From JAMHWF01 sp964371405 (lineage in GTDB: Bacteria; Pseudomonadota; Gammaproteobacteria; Burkholderiales; Burkholderiaceae_C), in NCBI GenBank assembly GCA_964371405.1, contig CAYJLV010000009.1, positions 43,631-107,630 of the forward strand: a stretch of DNA of 64,000 nucleotides. The letters run 5' to 3'. The notes under the pieces are model-generated. The model ran no database searches, was not told where the DNA came from, and was given only the letters and a program-made list of their open reading frames with translations. How positions within the stretch are numbered: the first letter of the stretch is position 1; each line of letters opens with the position of its first letter. Below, one piece after another: positions 1 to 7,969 of this stretch. A program made the translations under genes and the position numbers.

Positions 1-468
1 GACGGCGACCACACGATGGCGCGCTGCAGCCACGTCACGGAAGTCGTGCTGCACGAAGTGTTCCGCGCGCTGCACCGGCACCGTGTCGTGCTCGAGCACA
101 TCGTGCTCAAGCCGAGCATGGTGGTGCCCGGCAAGTCGCATGCGCAACAGGCGGCGCCGGCCGAAGTCGCGTCCGAGACGCTGCGCGTGCTGCGCCGCAC
201 CGTGCCGGCGGCGGTGCCGAGCATCAACTTCCTCTCCGGCGGCCAGACGCCGGCCGAGGCGACGGCCAACCTCGACGCGATCAACCGTCAGGGCGCGCAG
301 CCGTGGCTGCTCAGCTTTTCCTACGGTCGCGCGCTGCAGGATCCGGCGCAGAAGGCCTGGGCCGGCGACGCGGCGAATGCGGCGGCCTGCCAGCAGGCGC
401 TGCTCAAACGCGCACGCCTCAACGGCGCGGCCTGCGGCGGGCGCTACAGCGCGGCGATGGAAGGTTGA
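1..468 (+). CDS. Class I fructose-bisphosphate aldolase, 3' end only
   Basis: This is the C-terminal 155 residues of a class I (Schiff-base) fructose-1,6-bisphosphate aldolase, the glycolytic/gluconeogenic enzyme that splits FBP into two triose phosphates in the cytoplasm. The reading frame is open from the first base (DGDHTMARCSHVTE...). The segment LKPSMVVPG contains the lysine that forms the Schiff base in this family. SINFLSGGQ and LLSFSYGRALQ match the late beta strands of the barrel. The gene is cut by the window edge, so its start and upstream context cannot be seen. It is followed by a convergent small gene, with a GC-rich repeat between them. Confidence 0.93.
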   Translation, partial: DGDHTMARCSHVTEVVLHEVFRALHRHRVVLEHIVLKPSMVVPGKSHAQQAAPAEVASETLRVLRRTVPAAVPSINFLSGGQTPAEATANLDAINRQGAQPWLLSFSYGRALQDPAQKAWAGDAANAAACQQALLKRARLNGAACGGRYSAAMEG

Positions 469-498
469 TTCCGCGCGCCGGGCGAGGGGCCGGCTTCC

Positions 499-583
499 GC
501 GGGCCGAGCGCCGGGCCGCCCCAAGCCGGCCCGCATCTCCTCGGGGGATCGGCCGGGGTACTCGCCGGGCGAGGGGCCGACAT
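499..583. repeat. Intergenic GC-rich repeat, copy A
   Basis: About 85 bp beginning GCGGGCCGAGCGCCGGGCCG and ending GAGGGGCCGACAT. It matches a second copy at 61961-62046 over its whole length at roughly four positions in five. It lies in the gap between the aldolase gene and a convergent small gene. Internal blocks such as CGGGCC and GGCCCG can pair, so folding or transcription termination is possible. Its role is unknown. Confidence 0.7.
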
Positions 584-912
584 CAGTGGGTTTTCGCCTT
601 CGGCCGCTCCGGCGCGCCGGGCGCGTGCTGCGCGATGCTGCTCGGGTCGAGATCGCCCGTCGCGTAGCCGAGCAGTTCATAGCGCAGCGCGATCACGACC
701 GTGGCGGCGTTGACCTTGGCGCTGGGGTGCGATGCCGCTTCCGTCATCTGGCGGTAGATCGGCGCGGGCAGCACCATCGCGAGTTCGAGGCTCAGTTCGT
801 TGGCGCGGTCGTAGTCCTCGAGCGGCGAGGTCTTGTCGAGCGTGCCGGCCAGCACGAGGTACTGGGCCACCTTCTCGGCGATGTCGAGTTTTTCGCGGGC
901 CGGCAGATCCAT
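583..912 (-). CDS. Conserved hypothetical protein, 109 aa
   Basis: I do not recognise a named family. The protein is cytoplasmic in appearance, has no signal peptide or membrane segment, and is largely helical (for example EKLDIAEKVAQYLVL and DYDRANELSLELAM). The ATG at 912 is preceded by GGAG with 7 nt spacing, which supports the start. The gene stands alone, convergent with the aldolase gene and divergent from the TPR gene at 1029. Confidence 0.7.
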   Translation of the reverse strand: MDLPAREKLDIAEKVAQYLVLAGTLDKTSPLEDYDRANELSLELAMVLPAPIYRQMTEAASHPSAKVNAATVVIALRYELLGYATGDLDPSSIAQHAPGAPERPKAKTH

Positions 913-1028
913 CAGTGTTCTCCTTCAGGGGGCGCAAGCGTGCGAGCTTACCCGCGACGGGATGCCGGCCATCGCCTCGGGCGTATACAGCGACCTGGCG
1001 GCCACCGTCGCCCGTGAGGAGACTCGCC

Positions 1029-1505
1029 ATGCCCCACACGATCGTCCGCGGCTTCGCCGCCGCCATGCTGCTGGCGGCGGCGGGCGCCAGCCCGGCCGCC
1101 GACCCCGATCCGGCGCCGTCCACCGCCGCCGCCCCCACACCGCTTGCCACCGCGCGCGCCCACGTCGCCAACGCCCGCTGGGACGCCGCGCTGGACGAGT
1201 TGCGCCGCGTCAATGACACCGGCAGTGCCGACTGGAACAACCTGATGGGCTATGCGCTGCGCAAGTCGCCGCAGCCCGACTACGCGGCCGCCGAACGCCA
1301 CTACGACGCCGCGCTGCGCATCGCTCCGAAGCACCGCGGCGCGCTCGAATACTCGGGCGAACTGGCGCTGACGCAGGGCAACCTGGGCAAGGCCGAGGAG
1401 CGGTTGCGCGCGCTCGACAAGGCCTGCCTGTTCGGCTGCGAGGAATACACCGACCTGAAGAAAGCCGTCGCCGCGTACAAGGAGAGGACGAGCGCGAAGC
1501 GCTGA
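1029..1505 (+). CDS. Secreted TPR-repeat protein
   Basis: A 158-aa protein with an N-terminal signal peptide (hydrophobic stretch to about residue 24, AASPAAD-type cleavage region), followed by about three tetratricopeptide-like helix pairs. WNNLMGYALRK, YAAAERHYDAALRIAPKHRGALEY and NLGKAEERLRAL show TPR spacing of Ala, Gly and aromatic residues. TPR proteins act as protein-protein interaction scaffolds, and a periplasmic location is inferred. The start is the ATG after GAGGAG. A pair of cysteines (KACLFGCEEY) near the C terminus could form a disulphide. No partner is evident next door. Confidence 0.8.
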   Translation: MPHTIVRGFAAAMLLAAAGASPAADPDPAPSTAAAPTPLATARAHVANARWDAALDELRRVNDTGSADWNNLMGYALRKSPQPDYAAAERHYDAALRIAPKHRGALEYSGELALTQGNLGKAEERLRALDKACLFGCEEYTDLKKAVAAYKERTSAKR

Positions 1506-1563
1506 AGAGGAGTTCCCCGGCTCGCTGCCTCCGCCGGGGGCGTCCGGCACCCGAGCCGCTACG

Positions 1564-1989
1564 ATGCTGGCGATGTCGCGCCCCGCCTACCAGAAGTACG
1601 CCGTCGCCGTGCGCCCCAGCCCGATCGACGGCCAGGGCGCGTGGGCCGACGAGGCGATCCCGCCGCGGCGCAAGATCGGCGAGATCCGCGGCGAGTCGAT
1701 CAGCGTCGCCGACGCGCGCATCCGCGCCACGCGCCACGAGCGCATCATGATCGTCGAGGTGTCGGCGCGGCGCGCGATCGACTTCAGCAAGTCGGCCGAT
1801 CCGATGCGCTACACCAACCACTCGTGCGCGCCGAACGCGCGGCTCACGATCCGGCAGGGCCGCGTCGAGTTCTATGCGTTGCGCGCCATCGCGTGCGGCG
1901 AGGAGATCACCGTCGACTACGGCGAGACGCACCACGAGGGCCGGCTCGCCTGCCGCTGCGGCGCACCGGGCTGCGCCGGCCGGCTGTAG
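1564..1989 (+). CDS. SET-domain protein (putative protein lysine methyltransferase)
   Basis: A 141-aa single-domain SET protein. The core motifs are visible: an N-terminal GxG-like GQGAWADEAIP, NHSCAPNA near residue 83, the catalytic-site EEITVDYGE near residue 117, and a post-SET cysteine cluster CRCGAPGC at the end that would bind zinc with the NHSC cysteine. SET enzymes transfer methyl groups from S-adenosylmethionine to lysine side chains. The bacterial target is unknown. An alternative ATG lies three codons downstream (1573), and neither has a strong ribosome binding site. SET proteins occur sporadically in proteobacteria, so ancient acquisition from eukaryotes is possible. Confidence 0.9.
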   Translation: MLAMSRPAYQKYAVAVRPSPIDGQGAWADEAIPPRRKIGEIRGESISVADARIRATRHERIMIVEVSARRAIDFSKSADPMRYTNHSCAPNARLTIRQGRVEFYALRAIACGEEITVDYGETHHEGRLACRCGAPGCAGRL

Positions 1990-2145
1990 CGGGCGACCGG
2001 CGGTTCGCGCCGCGAATGCGGTATGCCGCGCGGCCTCGCGACGCGAGCGCGGTATCGATCGGCGCGCGCTTCGCGCCTACCTTCTCGACTCGGATCGCGA
2101 AGCGGCGCATGGTGCAGCCGCAGCGACCGCGACGAAGGAGTCGCC

Positions 2146-2586
2146 ATGATGAAGTCCACACCCCTCGCTGCCGCCGCCGTCGCGGCGTTCGCCCTCATCG
2201 CCGGCATCGCCGCCGCCGAGACGCCGCTGCCGCTCGGCGTCGGTGATCCGCCGCTGCGCGAACTCGAGACCGCCTACATCGAATGCGACCGCGTCACGTC
2301 GCAGGGCCGCGCCGACACCGACACGATGACGCGTTGCTCGCAGGTCGGCGAGGAACTGCTGTCGCGCGGCTTCGGCGGCGACTTCGACGGCATGCTCGCC
2401 TGGTGGCGCGCCGCCCGCGAGCGCGGCGGTGGCTGCGAGCGCGCGGCGGCGTCGCCGCCCCCCGAGCGGCCGCGGGGGGGGGGGGGGGGCTGGGGGGGCT
2501 ACTGCGACGGCATGCGCGCGTGGGGGCGCGCCGCCGGCGTGGGCGAGGGGGCCGGCGCGCAGGCCGAAGAGACGCCGCAGCCGTAG
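2146..2586 (+). CDS. Secreted hypothetical protein with internal duplication and poly-G tract
   Basis: A 146-aa product with a clear signal peptide (MMKST then a hydrophobic Ala-rich run to about residue 25). The start has GAAGGAG upstream. The mature part contains a two-copy motif: GGDFDGMLAWWRAARE and GGYCDGMRAWGRAAGV, separated by a Gly/Pro/Arg-rich linker. The linker is encoded in part by an uninterrupted run of 16 G (2474-2489), followed after CT by 7 G. The run may be a sequencing or assembly fault, so the C-terminal third may not be in its true frame. Family not recognised. Confidence 0.55.
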   Translation: MMKSTPLAAAAVAAFALIAGIAAAETPLPLGVGDPPLRELETAYIECDRVTSQGRADTDTMTRCSQVGEELLSRGFGGDFDGMLAWWRAARERGGGCERAAASPPPERPRGGGGGWGGYCDGMRAWGRAAGVGEGAGAQAEETPQP

Positions 2587-2833
2587 CCGCGTCGCGGGTC
2601 CGGTGGCGAGCCGTGCGGCAGCGCGGGCAGTGGGGTCATGGGAACGGATGAACGATTCGCGCGCCGCGGCGGTCCGCCGTCGGGCTCGGCCGCAGCGGGC
2701 ACGGCATATGCCACGCGATGCAAGCGCGGCTTGCCGCGTGGCCGGCGCGTGTCGTGCGGCTTGTGCGGCTTGTGGAATAGACCGGCACGCCGCGCCGTAT
2801 TCGCATCTCTCACACTCCCTGACTGGAGCCCCC

Positions 2834-3208
2834 ATGACCATGAAGACGTCGCTTCTCGTTCCCGCGGCCGCCGCGCTGCTGGCCGGCGCACTGCCGCTCG
2901 GCGCCGCCGCCCAAGGCATGGCCAAGGACGGCATGCTGGTCGGCCCCAACGGCATGACGCTGTACACCTTCGACAAGGACGCCGGTGGCAAGAGCACCTG
3001 CAACGGCCCCTGCGCGACCAACTGGCCGCCGCTGATGGCCGAGGCCGGCGCCGCGGCCAAGGGCGACTGGACCGTCGTCACCCGCGACGACGGCTCCAAG
3101 CAGTGGGCCTACAAGGGCAAGCCGCTGTACTTCTGGACCAAGGACCAGAAGGCGGGCGACAAGACGGGCGACGGCGTCAACAGCGTCTGGCACGCGGCCA
3201 AGCCCTGA
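2834..3208 (+). CDS. COG4315-type periplasmic repeat protein
   Basis: A 124-aa exported protein. The signal peptide covers about residues 1-26 (MKTSLLVPAAAALLAGALP...AAAQ). The mature part has two copies of the family signature: LYTFDKDAGGKSTCNGPCATNWPP and a second LYFWTKDQKAGDKTGDG. This belongs to the widespread family of predicted lipoproteins with the Yx(F/W/Y)xxD motif. Here the signal lacks a lipobox cysteine, so a soluble periplasmic protein is more likely. The biochemical role is not established. GGAGCC precedes the ATG. Confidence 0.85.
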   Translation: MTMKTSLLVPAAAALLAGALPLGAAAQGMAKDGMLVGPNGMTLYTFDKDAGGKSTCNGPCATNWPPLMAEAGAAAKGDWTVVTRDDGSKQWAYKGKPLYFWTKDQKAGDKTGDGVNSVWHAAKP

Positions 3209-3215
3209 GGCGCAG

Positions 3216-5093
3216 TCAGGCCGCGACGCTGCGCGGCACCGGAAAGCGCAGCGTCAGCGTCGTGCCGCCAGCCGAGCTGTCGACCTGAACCTCGCCGCCC
3301 AACACCTGGGCGCGCCGCCGCATCCCCGGCAGGCCGCGCCCCGGCGGGCGCGCCGCGTCGATGCCGACGCCGTTGTCGGCGATCGTGACGCGGCACTGGT
3401 CGCCTTCGACGGCGAAACGCACGCCGAGGCGGTTCGCGCGGCTGTGGCGGATCGCGTTGGCCAGCGCCTCCTGCACGAAGCGCAGCAGCTGCAGCGCCGA
3501 TTCGTCGCTCGGCCGGATCGACGCGAAGGCGTCGTCCAGCCGCCATTCGAGCGCGATGCCGGCGGCCTGCAGGCGCGGCTCCATGCGGTGGCGCAGGCTG
3601 GCGAGCGCGCCTTCGAGGTCGGTGTCGGTGCGGCCGAAGGCGTCGATCGCCAGCCGCATCTCGTCGATCGCCTCGCGCAGCATGCGCGCCACCTCGGCCG
3701 CCTGCACGTTGCCGCGCTCGACGACGACGAGCGACGAGACGAGCTGCGCGCCGAGCCCGTCGTGCATGTCGTGCATGATGCGCTGGCGCTCGGCGGTGCT
3801 CGCCTCGCGCCGCTCGACCTGCGCCAGCCGGCCGTAGTGCTCGGCGAGCTCGCGCTCCCTGGCGGCGAGGCGCTCCGCGAGCACGGCATTCGCATCCTCG
3901 GCGATGCGCAGCGCGCGCACGAAGCGCACCGTCAGCAGCGCGCCGATCGTCACCAGCAGCACCGGCAGCGCGAGGTGCAGCGTGTAGATGCGCGTCGGTG
4001 GCAGCAGGCCGCTGACGGTGGCGTAATCGTTGGCCGCCAGCACGGTGGCGAGCACGACGCCGACCGTGATGACGAGCGCGTCGACCGAGCGGGTTCGTTG
4101 GCCCCAGCGCGCGAAGGCGACGAGCGCCGCGCCGATGACGAGGAACAGCGGCCCCTGCCACCAGCGATAGACGAACTCGTGCCAGCGGCCGTCGCTGGCG
4201 ACGACGGCGATCGGCCCGGCCACCGCATGCAGCGCGACGGGCGCGATCCAGCGCCGATAGCCGATGCCGGCGTACTCGAGGAAGAACGCCGCCAGCGTCG
4301 CCGTCGCCGCAGCAACGACGAAGAAATGCCCGGCGCGCCACCACCACCAGCTCTCGGCCGGCATCACCTCGATGCTGTAGTTCAGCGTGCGCAGCGCCCA
4401 CAGCAGGCTCGAAATGCCGAACAACAGGTAGTAGCGCTCGCTGCGCCGGTACCACCAGATCGACAGGATGAAGCCGCCGACGATCAGCGCGGTGACGCCG
4501 GTGAACTGAGAGCCGTACTGGTCGACCCACTGGCGCGCCTCGGCCTCGGCCTGCAGATCGCTGTCGCGGCCCAGCAGCAGGTAGGGCACGTCCACCGTGT
4601 AGTCGCGGTTGACGAGCTTCAGCTCGAGCCGGTTGCCCTCGGGCAGCAGCAGCGCCGGCGGCAGCGCGAAGGCGCGTGCGCGGCGCCAGCGCACGCGCTT
4701 GAGCGCATCGGCCGCCGGGATCGAGAGCACGGGCGTGCCGTTGAGGTAGAAGACGCCGCCGTCGGTCAGGCGCGGCACGAAGATCGCCGGCTGCGCCGGC
4801 AGCGCCGCGAGGCCGGGCAGGTCCATGCGCAGCCAGAACACGCCGATCGCGTTGCCGTCGTCGCGGTGCAGGCGCAGCGGCAGACGCACGGGTGCCGCTC
4901 GGGCACCTGCGGGCGGCGCATCGGCCGACAGGTCGGCGGCGCCGGCGGGTTCGATGCGCGCGAGCAGCGCGGCCTGGTCGACGCGCAGCGCGGTGTAAGG
5001 GGCCGGCGGGGCGGGCGCGCCCGGCGCCGCTGCAGCGGCAACCAGGGTCGCGGTCAGCAGACTCAGCAGCGCGACGACCACCCGGGACCGCAT
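3216..5093 (-). CDS. Membrane sensor histidine kinase (HisKA_3 type), orphan
   Basis: A 625-aa kinase. A signal-like first segment is followed by a periplasmic beta-rich domain (about 50-220), seven or so membrane helices (about 225-400; 7TM-DISM-like layout), a short coiled coil (ALRIAEDANAVLAERLAARERELAE), and a NarX/DegS-type dimerisation domain whose phospho-acceptor is His444 in HDMHDGLG. It ends in a HATPase domain (N box ALANAIRHS, G1 IADNGVGID). Such kinases autophosphorylate and pass phosphate to a LuxR-type regulator, but none is adjacent. An upstream in-frame ATG at 5153 would add a non-hydrophobic extension. I prefer 5093 because the hydrophobic signal then starts at once. Confidence 0.88.
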   Translation of the reverse strand: MRSRVVVALLSLLTATLVAAAAAPGAPAPPAPYTALRVDQAALLARIEPAGAADLSADAPPAGARAAPVRLPLRLHRDDGNAIGVFWLRMDLPGLAALPAQPAIFVPRLTDGGVFYLNGTPVLSIPAADALKRVRWRRARAFALPPALLLPEGNRLELKLVNRDYTVDVPYLLLGRDSDLQAEAEARQWVDQYGSQFTGVTALIVGGFILSIWWYRRSERYYLLFGISSLLWALRTLNYSIEVMPAESWWWWRAGHFFVVAAATATLAAFFLEYAGIGYRRWIAPVALHAVAGPIAVVASDGRWHEFVYRWWQGPLFLVIGAALVAFARWGQRTRSVDALVITVGVVLATVLAANDYATVSGLLPPTRIYTLHLALPVLLVTIGALLTVRFVRALRIAEDANAVLAERLAARERELAEHYGRLAQVERREASTAERQRIMHDMHDGLGAQLVSSLVVVERGNVQAAEVARMLREAIDEMRLAIDAFGRTDTDLEGALASLRHRMEPRLQAAGIALEWRLDDAFASIRPSDESALQLLRFVQEALANAIRHSRANRLGVRFAVEGDQCRVTIADNGVGIDAARPPGRGLPGMRRRAQVLGGEVQVDSSAGGTTLTLRFPVPRSVAA

Positions 5094-5328
5094 GCGCACG
5101 CACGACGGCGCGCCGCGTCGTCCCGCGCCCGGGGAGGCTGCCGCCGTGTCCATGATGTCGCGTGCAGCATGCGCCTGCCCCGCGCCGGCCGCAAGTCGCT
5201 GTCGCCCGCAGCTTGCGCGCCGCCGCACGCAGCGCGAGACCTTGGCCCGGCGCCTTGATACCCGTCAACGCCCGGACGGTGCGCCGCGGCGAAGATGATC
5301 GCCTTCATTCAGGCCACAGGGAGACCCG

Positions 5329-5709
5329 ATGTCGCTGTTCCACGCCGTCGTCTGGACCGACCACCAATCCGCGCAGGTGCTGCAATTCGACGCCGAGCAC
5401 GTGCTTGCGCAGAAGGTGCGCGCGCACACCCACCACACGGCGCAGCACGGCAGCACGGTGCGCACGCAGCACGAGTTCTTCGGGGCTCTCTGCGACGCGC
5501 TCGACGGCATCGCCGAAGTGCTCGTCACCGGCTCGCACGATGCGACGGCCGACTTCCGCCATTACGCCGACAAGCACCGGCCCGAGGTGGCCAAGCGCAT
5601 CGTCGGCTACGAAGTCGTCGACCACCCGAGCCAGAACCAGCTCGTCGCGCTGGCGCGCAAGTACTTCCTGAAGTACGACCGCATGGCCGGCACGCCGACG
5701 CCGACCTGA
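5329..5709 (+). CDS. eRF1/Pelota-like 'translational machinery' protein
   Basis: A 126-aa cytoplasmic protein resembling the small bacterial family annotated as translational machinery protein, whose fold recalls the middle domain of archaeal/eukaryotic release factor 1. EVLVTGSHDATADFRHYADKH and RIVGYEVVDHPSQNQLVALARKYF are the typical segments. It is proposed to bind ribosomes under stress, but function is unproven. The ATG follows ACAGGGAGACCCG, a good ribosome binding site. It is a single gene. Confidence 0.8.
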   Translation: MSLFHAVVWTDHQSAQVLQFDAEHVLAQKVRAHTHHTAQHGSTVRTQHEFFGALCDALDGIAEVLVTGSHDATADFRHYADKHRPEVAKRIVGYEVVDHPSQNQLVALARKYFLKYDRMAGTPTPT

Positions 5710-5712
5710 GCT

Positions 5713-5877
5713 TCAGCGGCCCGGCGCCGGGAGGCAGAGCCGGCCCGAAGCAGCGGCTCGCGCTCCACGCCCGACCCAGGCCCAGGTCGGATCCTCCGGC
5801 CCGAGCAGGCGCCAGGGGCGCAACGCCAGCGCCACGTCCAGCGCGGCGGCTGCGACCAGCGCAAGGGCGGCGTTCAT
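5713..5877 (-). CDS. Small hypothetical protein, 54 aa (tentative)
   Basis: A short frame starting MNAALALVAAAALDVALALR, a single hydrophobic segment that could be a signal or membrane anchor, followed by a polar tail with WRLLGPEDPTWAWVGRG. It is convergent with the gene at 5329 (stops 3 bp apart). There is no strong ribosome binding site. In DNA this GC-rich such frames arise by chance, so treat it as possible only. Confidence 0.35.
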   Translation of the reverse strand: MNAALALVAAAALDVALALRPWRLLGPEDPTWAWVGRGARAAASGRLCLPAPGR

Positions 5878-6079
5878 CGCGCCGGAGCGGCGCCTGCGGT
5901 GCGGTGCAACCGGTCCATGCCGCACTCGCGGCAAGGCGCGTATCCGGAAGTCGCTCGTCGGCAACGCCATCGCGCTGCGCGCCGTGCGATTTGTGCGCCG
6001 GGACGCGTTCGGTCACGCCGTTGTCATATGGTTGTGACGCGCGCGTGTCAGTCTCGCCGCACCAACCGGAGGGAGGATC

Positions 6080-7924
6080 ATGACGTCATCGACTGCGCCC
6101 GCAGTGGGCGCCGCCGCGTCCGCGAGCAACGTGCGCGAACTGATCGCGCTGCGCGTGCTGCAGCCGCATTTCCAGCCGATCGTCGAACTGGCCGACGGCG
6201 CCGTCTACGGCCACGAATCGCTGATTCGCACGCCGCCGGGCAGCCGCTGGCGGTCCCCCGACGAGCTGTTCGCTGCCGCGCGCCTGGAAGGGGCCGCGAT
6301 CGAGCTGGAGATCGAGTGCATGCGACTGGCGCTGAGCGCCTGGACCGTCAACGGCGGGTCGGGTCGACTGTTTCTCAACCTGAGCGCCGCGGCGCTGGTG
6401 GCTGTGCTCGCGCAGCGCGAGCTCGAATCGATCATGACGCTGTCGCGCAGCGCATCGATCGCCCCCGAAGGCGTCGTCATCGAGCTCACCGAGCACGAGC
6501 ACGTGCGTGACTTCGATGCGCTGGCGACGGCTGTCGGCCGCCTGCGCCGGCACAAGGTCAAGCTCGCGCTGGACGACTTCGGCGACGGCCGCTCGAGCCT
6601 GCGCCTGTGGTCCGAGCTCAAGCCCGAGATCGTCAAGGTCGACAAGTACTTCACCCGCGATCTGCGCAAGCACCCCGAGAAGCTGCAGACGCTGCGCGCG
6701 CTGCAGCAGATCTCGCAGACGCTCGGCGCGGCACTCGTCGCCGAGGGCATCGAGACACTCGACGATCTGCACCTGGTGCGCGACCTCGGCATCCGCTTCG
6801 GCCAGGGCTGGGCGCTCGGCAGGCCGCAGGCCGATCCCCACCGCGCCGCGCCGGGCCCCGCGCTGGAGACGATTCGAAGCCGCGACGTCGCCGTCTTTCC
6901 GGAGCGCCGCCGCGCCGCGCAGCAGCGCGCCAGCGCGCGCACGCTGCTGCGCGAAGTCGAGCCGACGCCGTCGACGACGACGAACCAGGAGCTGTTCGAC
7001 CGCTTCGCCCGCGACGAATCGCTGGCCGCGATCGCGGTCGTCGACGACGGCCGTCCGATCGGGTTGATCGGCCGGCAGCGCTTCGTCGACCGCTATGCCA
7101 AGCCGTACTTCCGCGAGCTGCACGGCCGCGAGCCGTGCACGCTGCTGGCGAACCCGACGCCGCGACTGGTCGAGATCCACGCTGGGATCGACGAGCTGAC
7201 GGCCGTACTCACGTCCGACGATCAGCGCTATCTCGGCGACGGCATCGTCATCACGGAAAACGGCTGCTATCGCGGCCTCGCGACCGGGGAGGACCTGGTG
7301 CGCATCGTCACCGAGTCGCGCATCGAGGCCGCACGTCACGCCAATCCGCTGACCCTGCTGCCCGGCAACATTCCGCTGACGCAGCACATCCAGCGCCTGC
7401 TGACGGCCGGCCGCGACTTCGCTGCCTGCTACAGCGACCTGAATCACTTCAAGCCGTTCAACGACCAGTACGGCTATTGGCGTGGCGACGAGATGCTGCT
7501 GCTGGCCGGGCGCTGCATCGCGGCCCATGCCGACCCGCAGCGCGATTTCGTCGGTCACGTCGGCGGCGACGACTTCGTCGTGCTGTTCCAGAGCGACGAC
7601 TGGCAGCAGCGCGCGCTCGCGGCCATCGACGGCTTCAACCGCGAAGCCATGGCCTTGTACGACCCCGAGGTGCGAACGGCCGGAGGCGTGATGGCCGAGG
7701 ATCGCCACGGCGTGATGCGCTTCCATCCGTTGACGACGATGAGCATCGGCGCCGTGCAGGTGCCGGCCGGCGGCGCGACGGCGCGGCCGGAGGACGTCGC
7801 CAACGCGGCGGCGCGCGCCAAGCGCCGCGCCAAGTCCAACGGCGTCGGCCTGTACCTGCTCGACGCGCCCGGTTGGGCGAATACGGGCTCTCAAGGAAAC
7901 GCCGGGTCGCCCCAAGTTCCTTGA
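6080..7924 (+). CDS. EAL-CBS-GGDEF signalling protein (cyclic-di-GMP turnover)
   Basis: A 614-aa cytoplasmic protein with three parts. Residues about 20-260 are an EAL phosphodiesterase domain with ESL in place of EAL. Its metal and catalytic neighbours are kept: LNLS, IELTEHE, DDFGDG, KVDKYF, AEGIET and GQGWALG. Residues about 290-425 are a CBS pair (AIAVVDDGRPIGLI...). Residues about 430-600 are a GGDEF cyclase domain whose signature is GGDDF. The phosphodiesterase therefore looks functional. The GGDDF change makes cyclase activity uncertain and the domain may instead bind GTP. The ATG follows CGGAGGGAGG, an unusually strong ribosome binding site. Confidence 0.92.
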   Translation: MTSSTAPAVGAAASASNVRELIALRVLQPHFQPIVELADGAVYGHESLIRTPPGSRWRSPDELFAAARLEGAAIELEIECMRLALSAWTVNGGSGRLFLNLSAAALVAVLAQRELESIMTLSRSASIAPEGVVIELTEHEHVRDFDALATAVGRLRRHKVKLALDDFGDGRSSLRLWSELKPEIVKVDKYFTRDLRKHPEKLQTLRALQQISQTLGAALVAEGIETLDDLHLVRDLGIRFGQGWALGRPQADPHRAAPGPALETIRSRDVAVFPERRRAAQQRASARTLLREVEPTPSTTTNQELFDRFARDESLAAIAVVDDGRPIGLIGRQRFVDRYAKPYFRELHGREPCTLLANPTPRLVEIHAGIDELTAVLTSDDQRYLGDGIVITENGCYRGLATGEDLVRIVTESRIEAARHANPLTLLPGNIPLTQHIQRLLTAGRDFAACYSDLNHFKPFNDQYGYWRGDEMLLLAGRCIAAHADPQRDFVGHVGGDDFVVLFQSDDWQQRALAAIDGFNREAMALYDPEVRTAGGVMAEDRHGVMRFHPLTTMSIGAVQVPAGGATARPEDVANAAARAKRRAKSNGVGLYLLDAPGWANTGSQGNAGSPQVP

Positions 7925-7938
7925 CTCCCGCCGGGGGG

Positions 7939-7956
7939 CGGGCTGGGCGCAGCCCG
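7939..7956. terminator. GC hairpin between convergent genes
   Basis: CGGGCT and AGCCCG form a 6-bp stem around a 6-nt loop, 15 bp after the EAL-GGDEF stop and 14 bp before the stop of the convergent mgtE-type gene. Just upstream CCCGCC/GGCGGG can also pair. There is no T tract, so intrinsic termination is a guess from position. Confidence 0.35.
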
Positions 7957-7969
7957 GCCCTGGGGGCGC

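Noticed and set aside
3444..5258. 604-codon open frame on the plus strand opposite the histidine kinase
   Set aside because: Its product is a run of Arg/Gln/Ala-rich sequence with no domain, while the minus strand encodes a complete kinase. It is a GC-driven antisense shadow.
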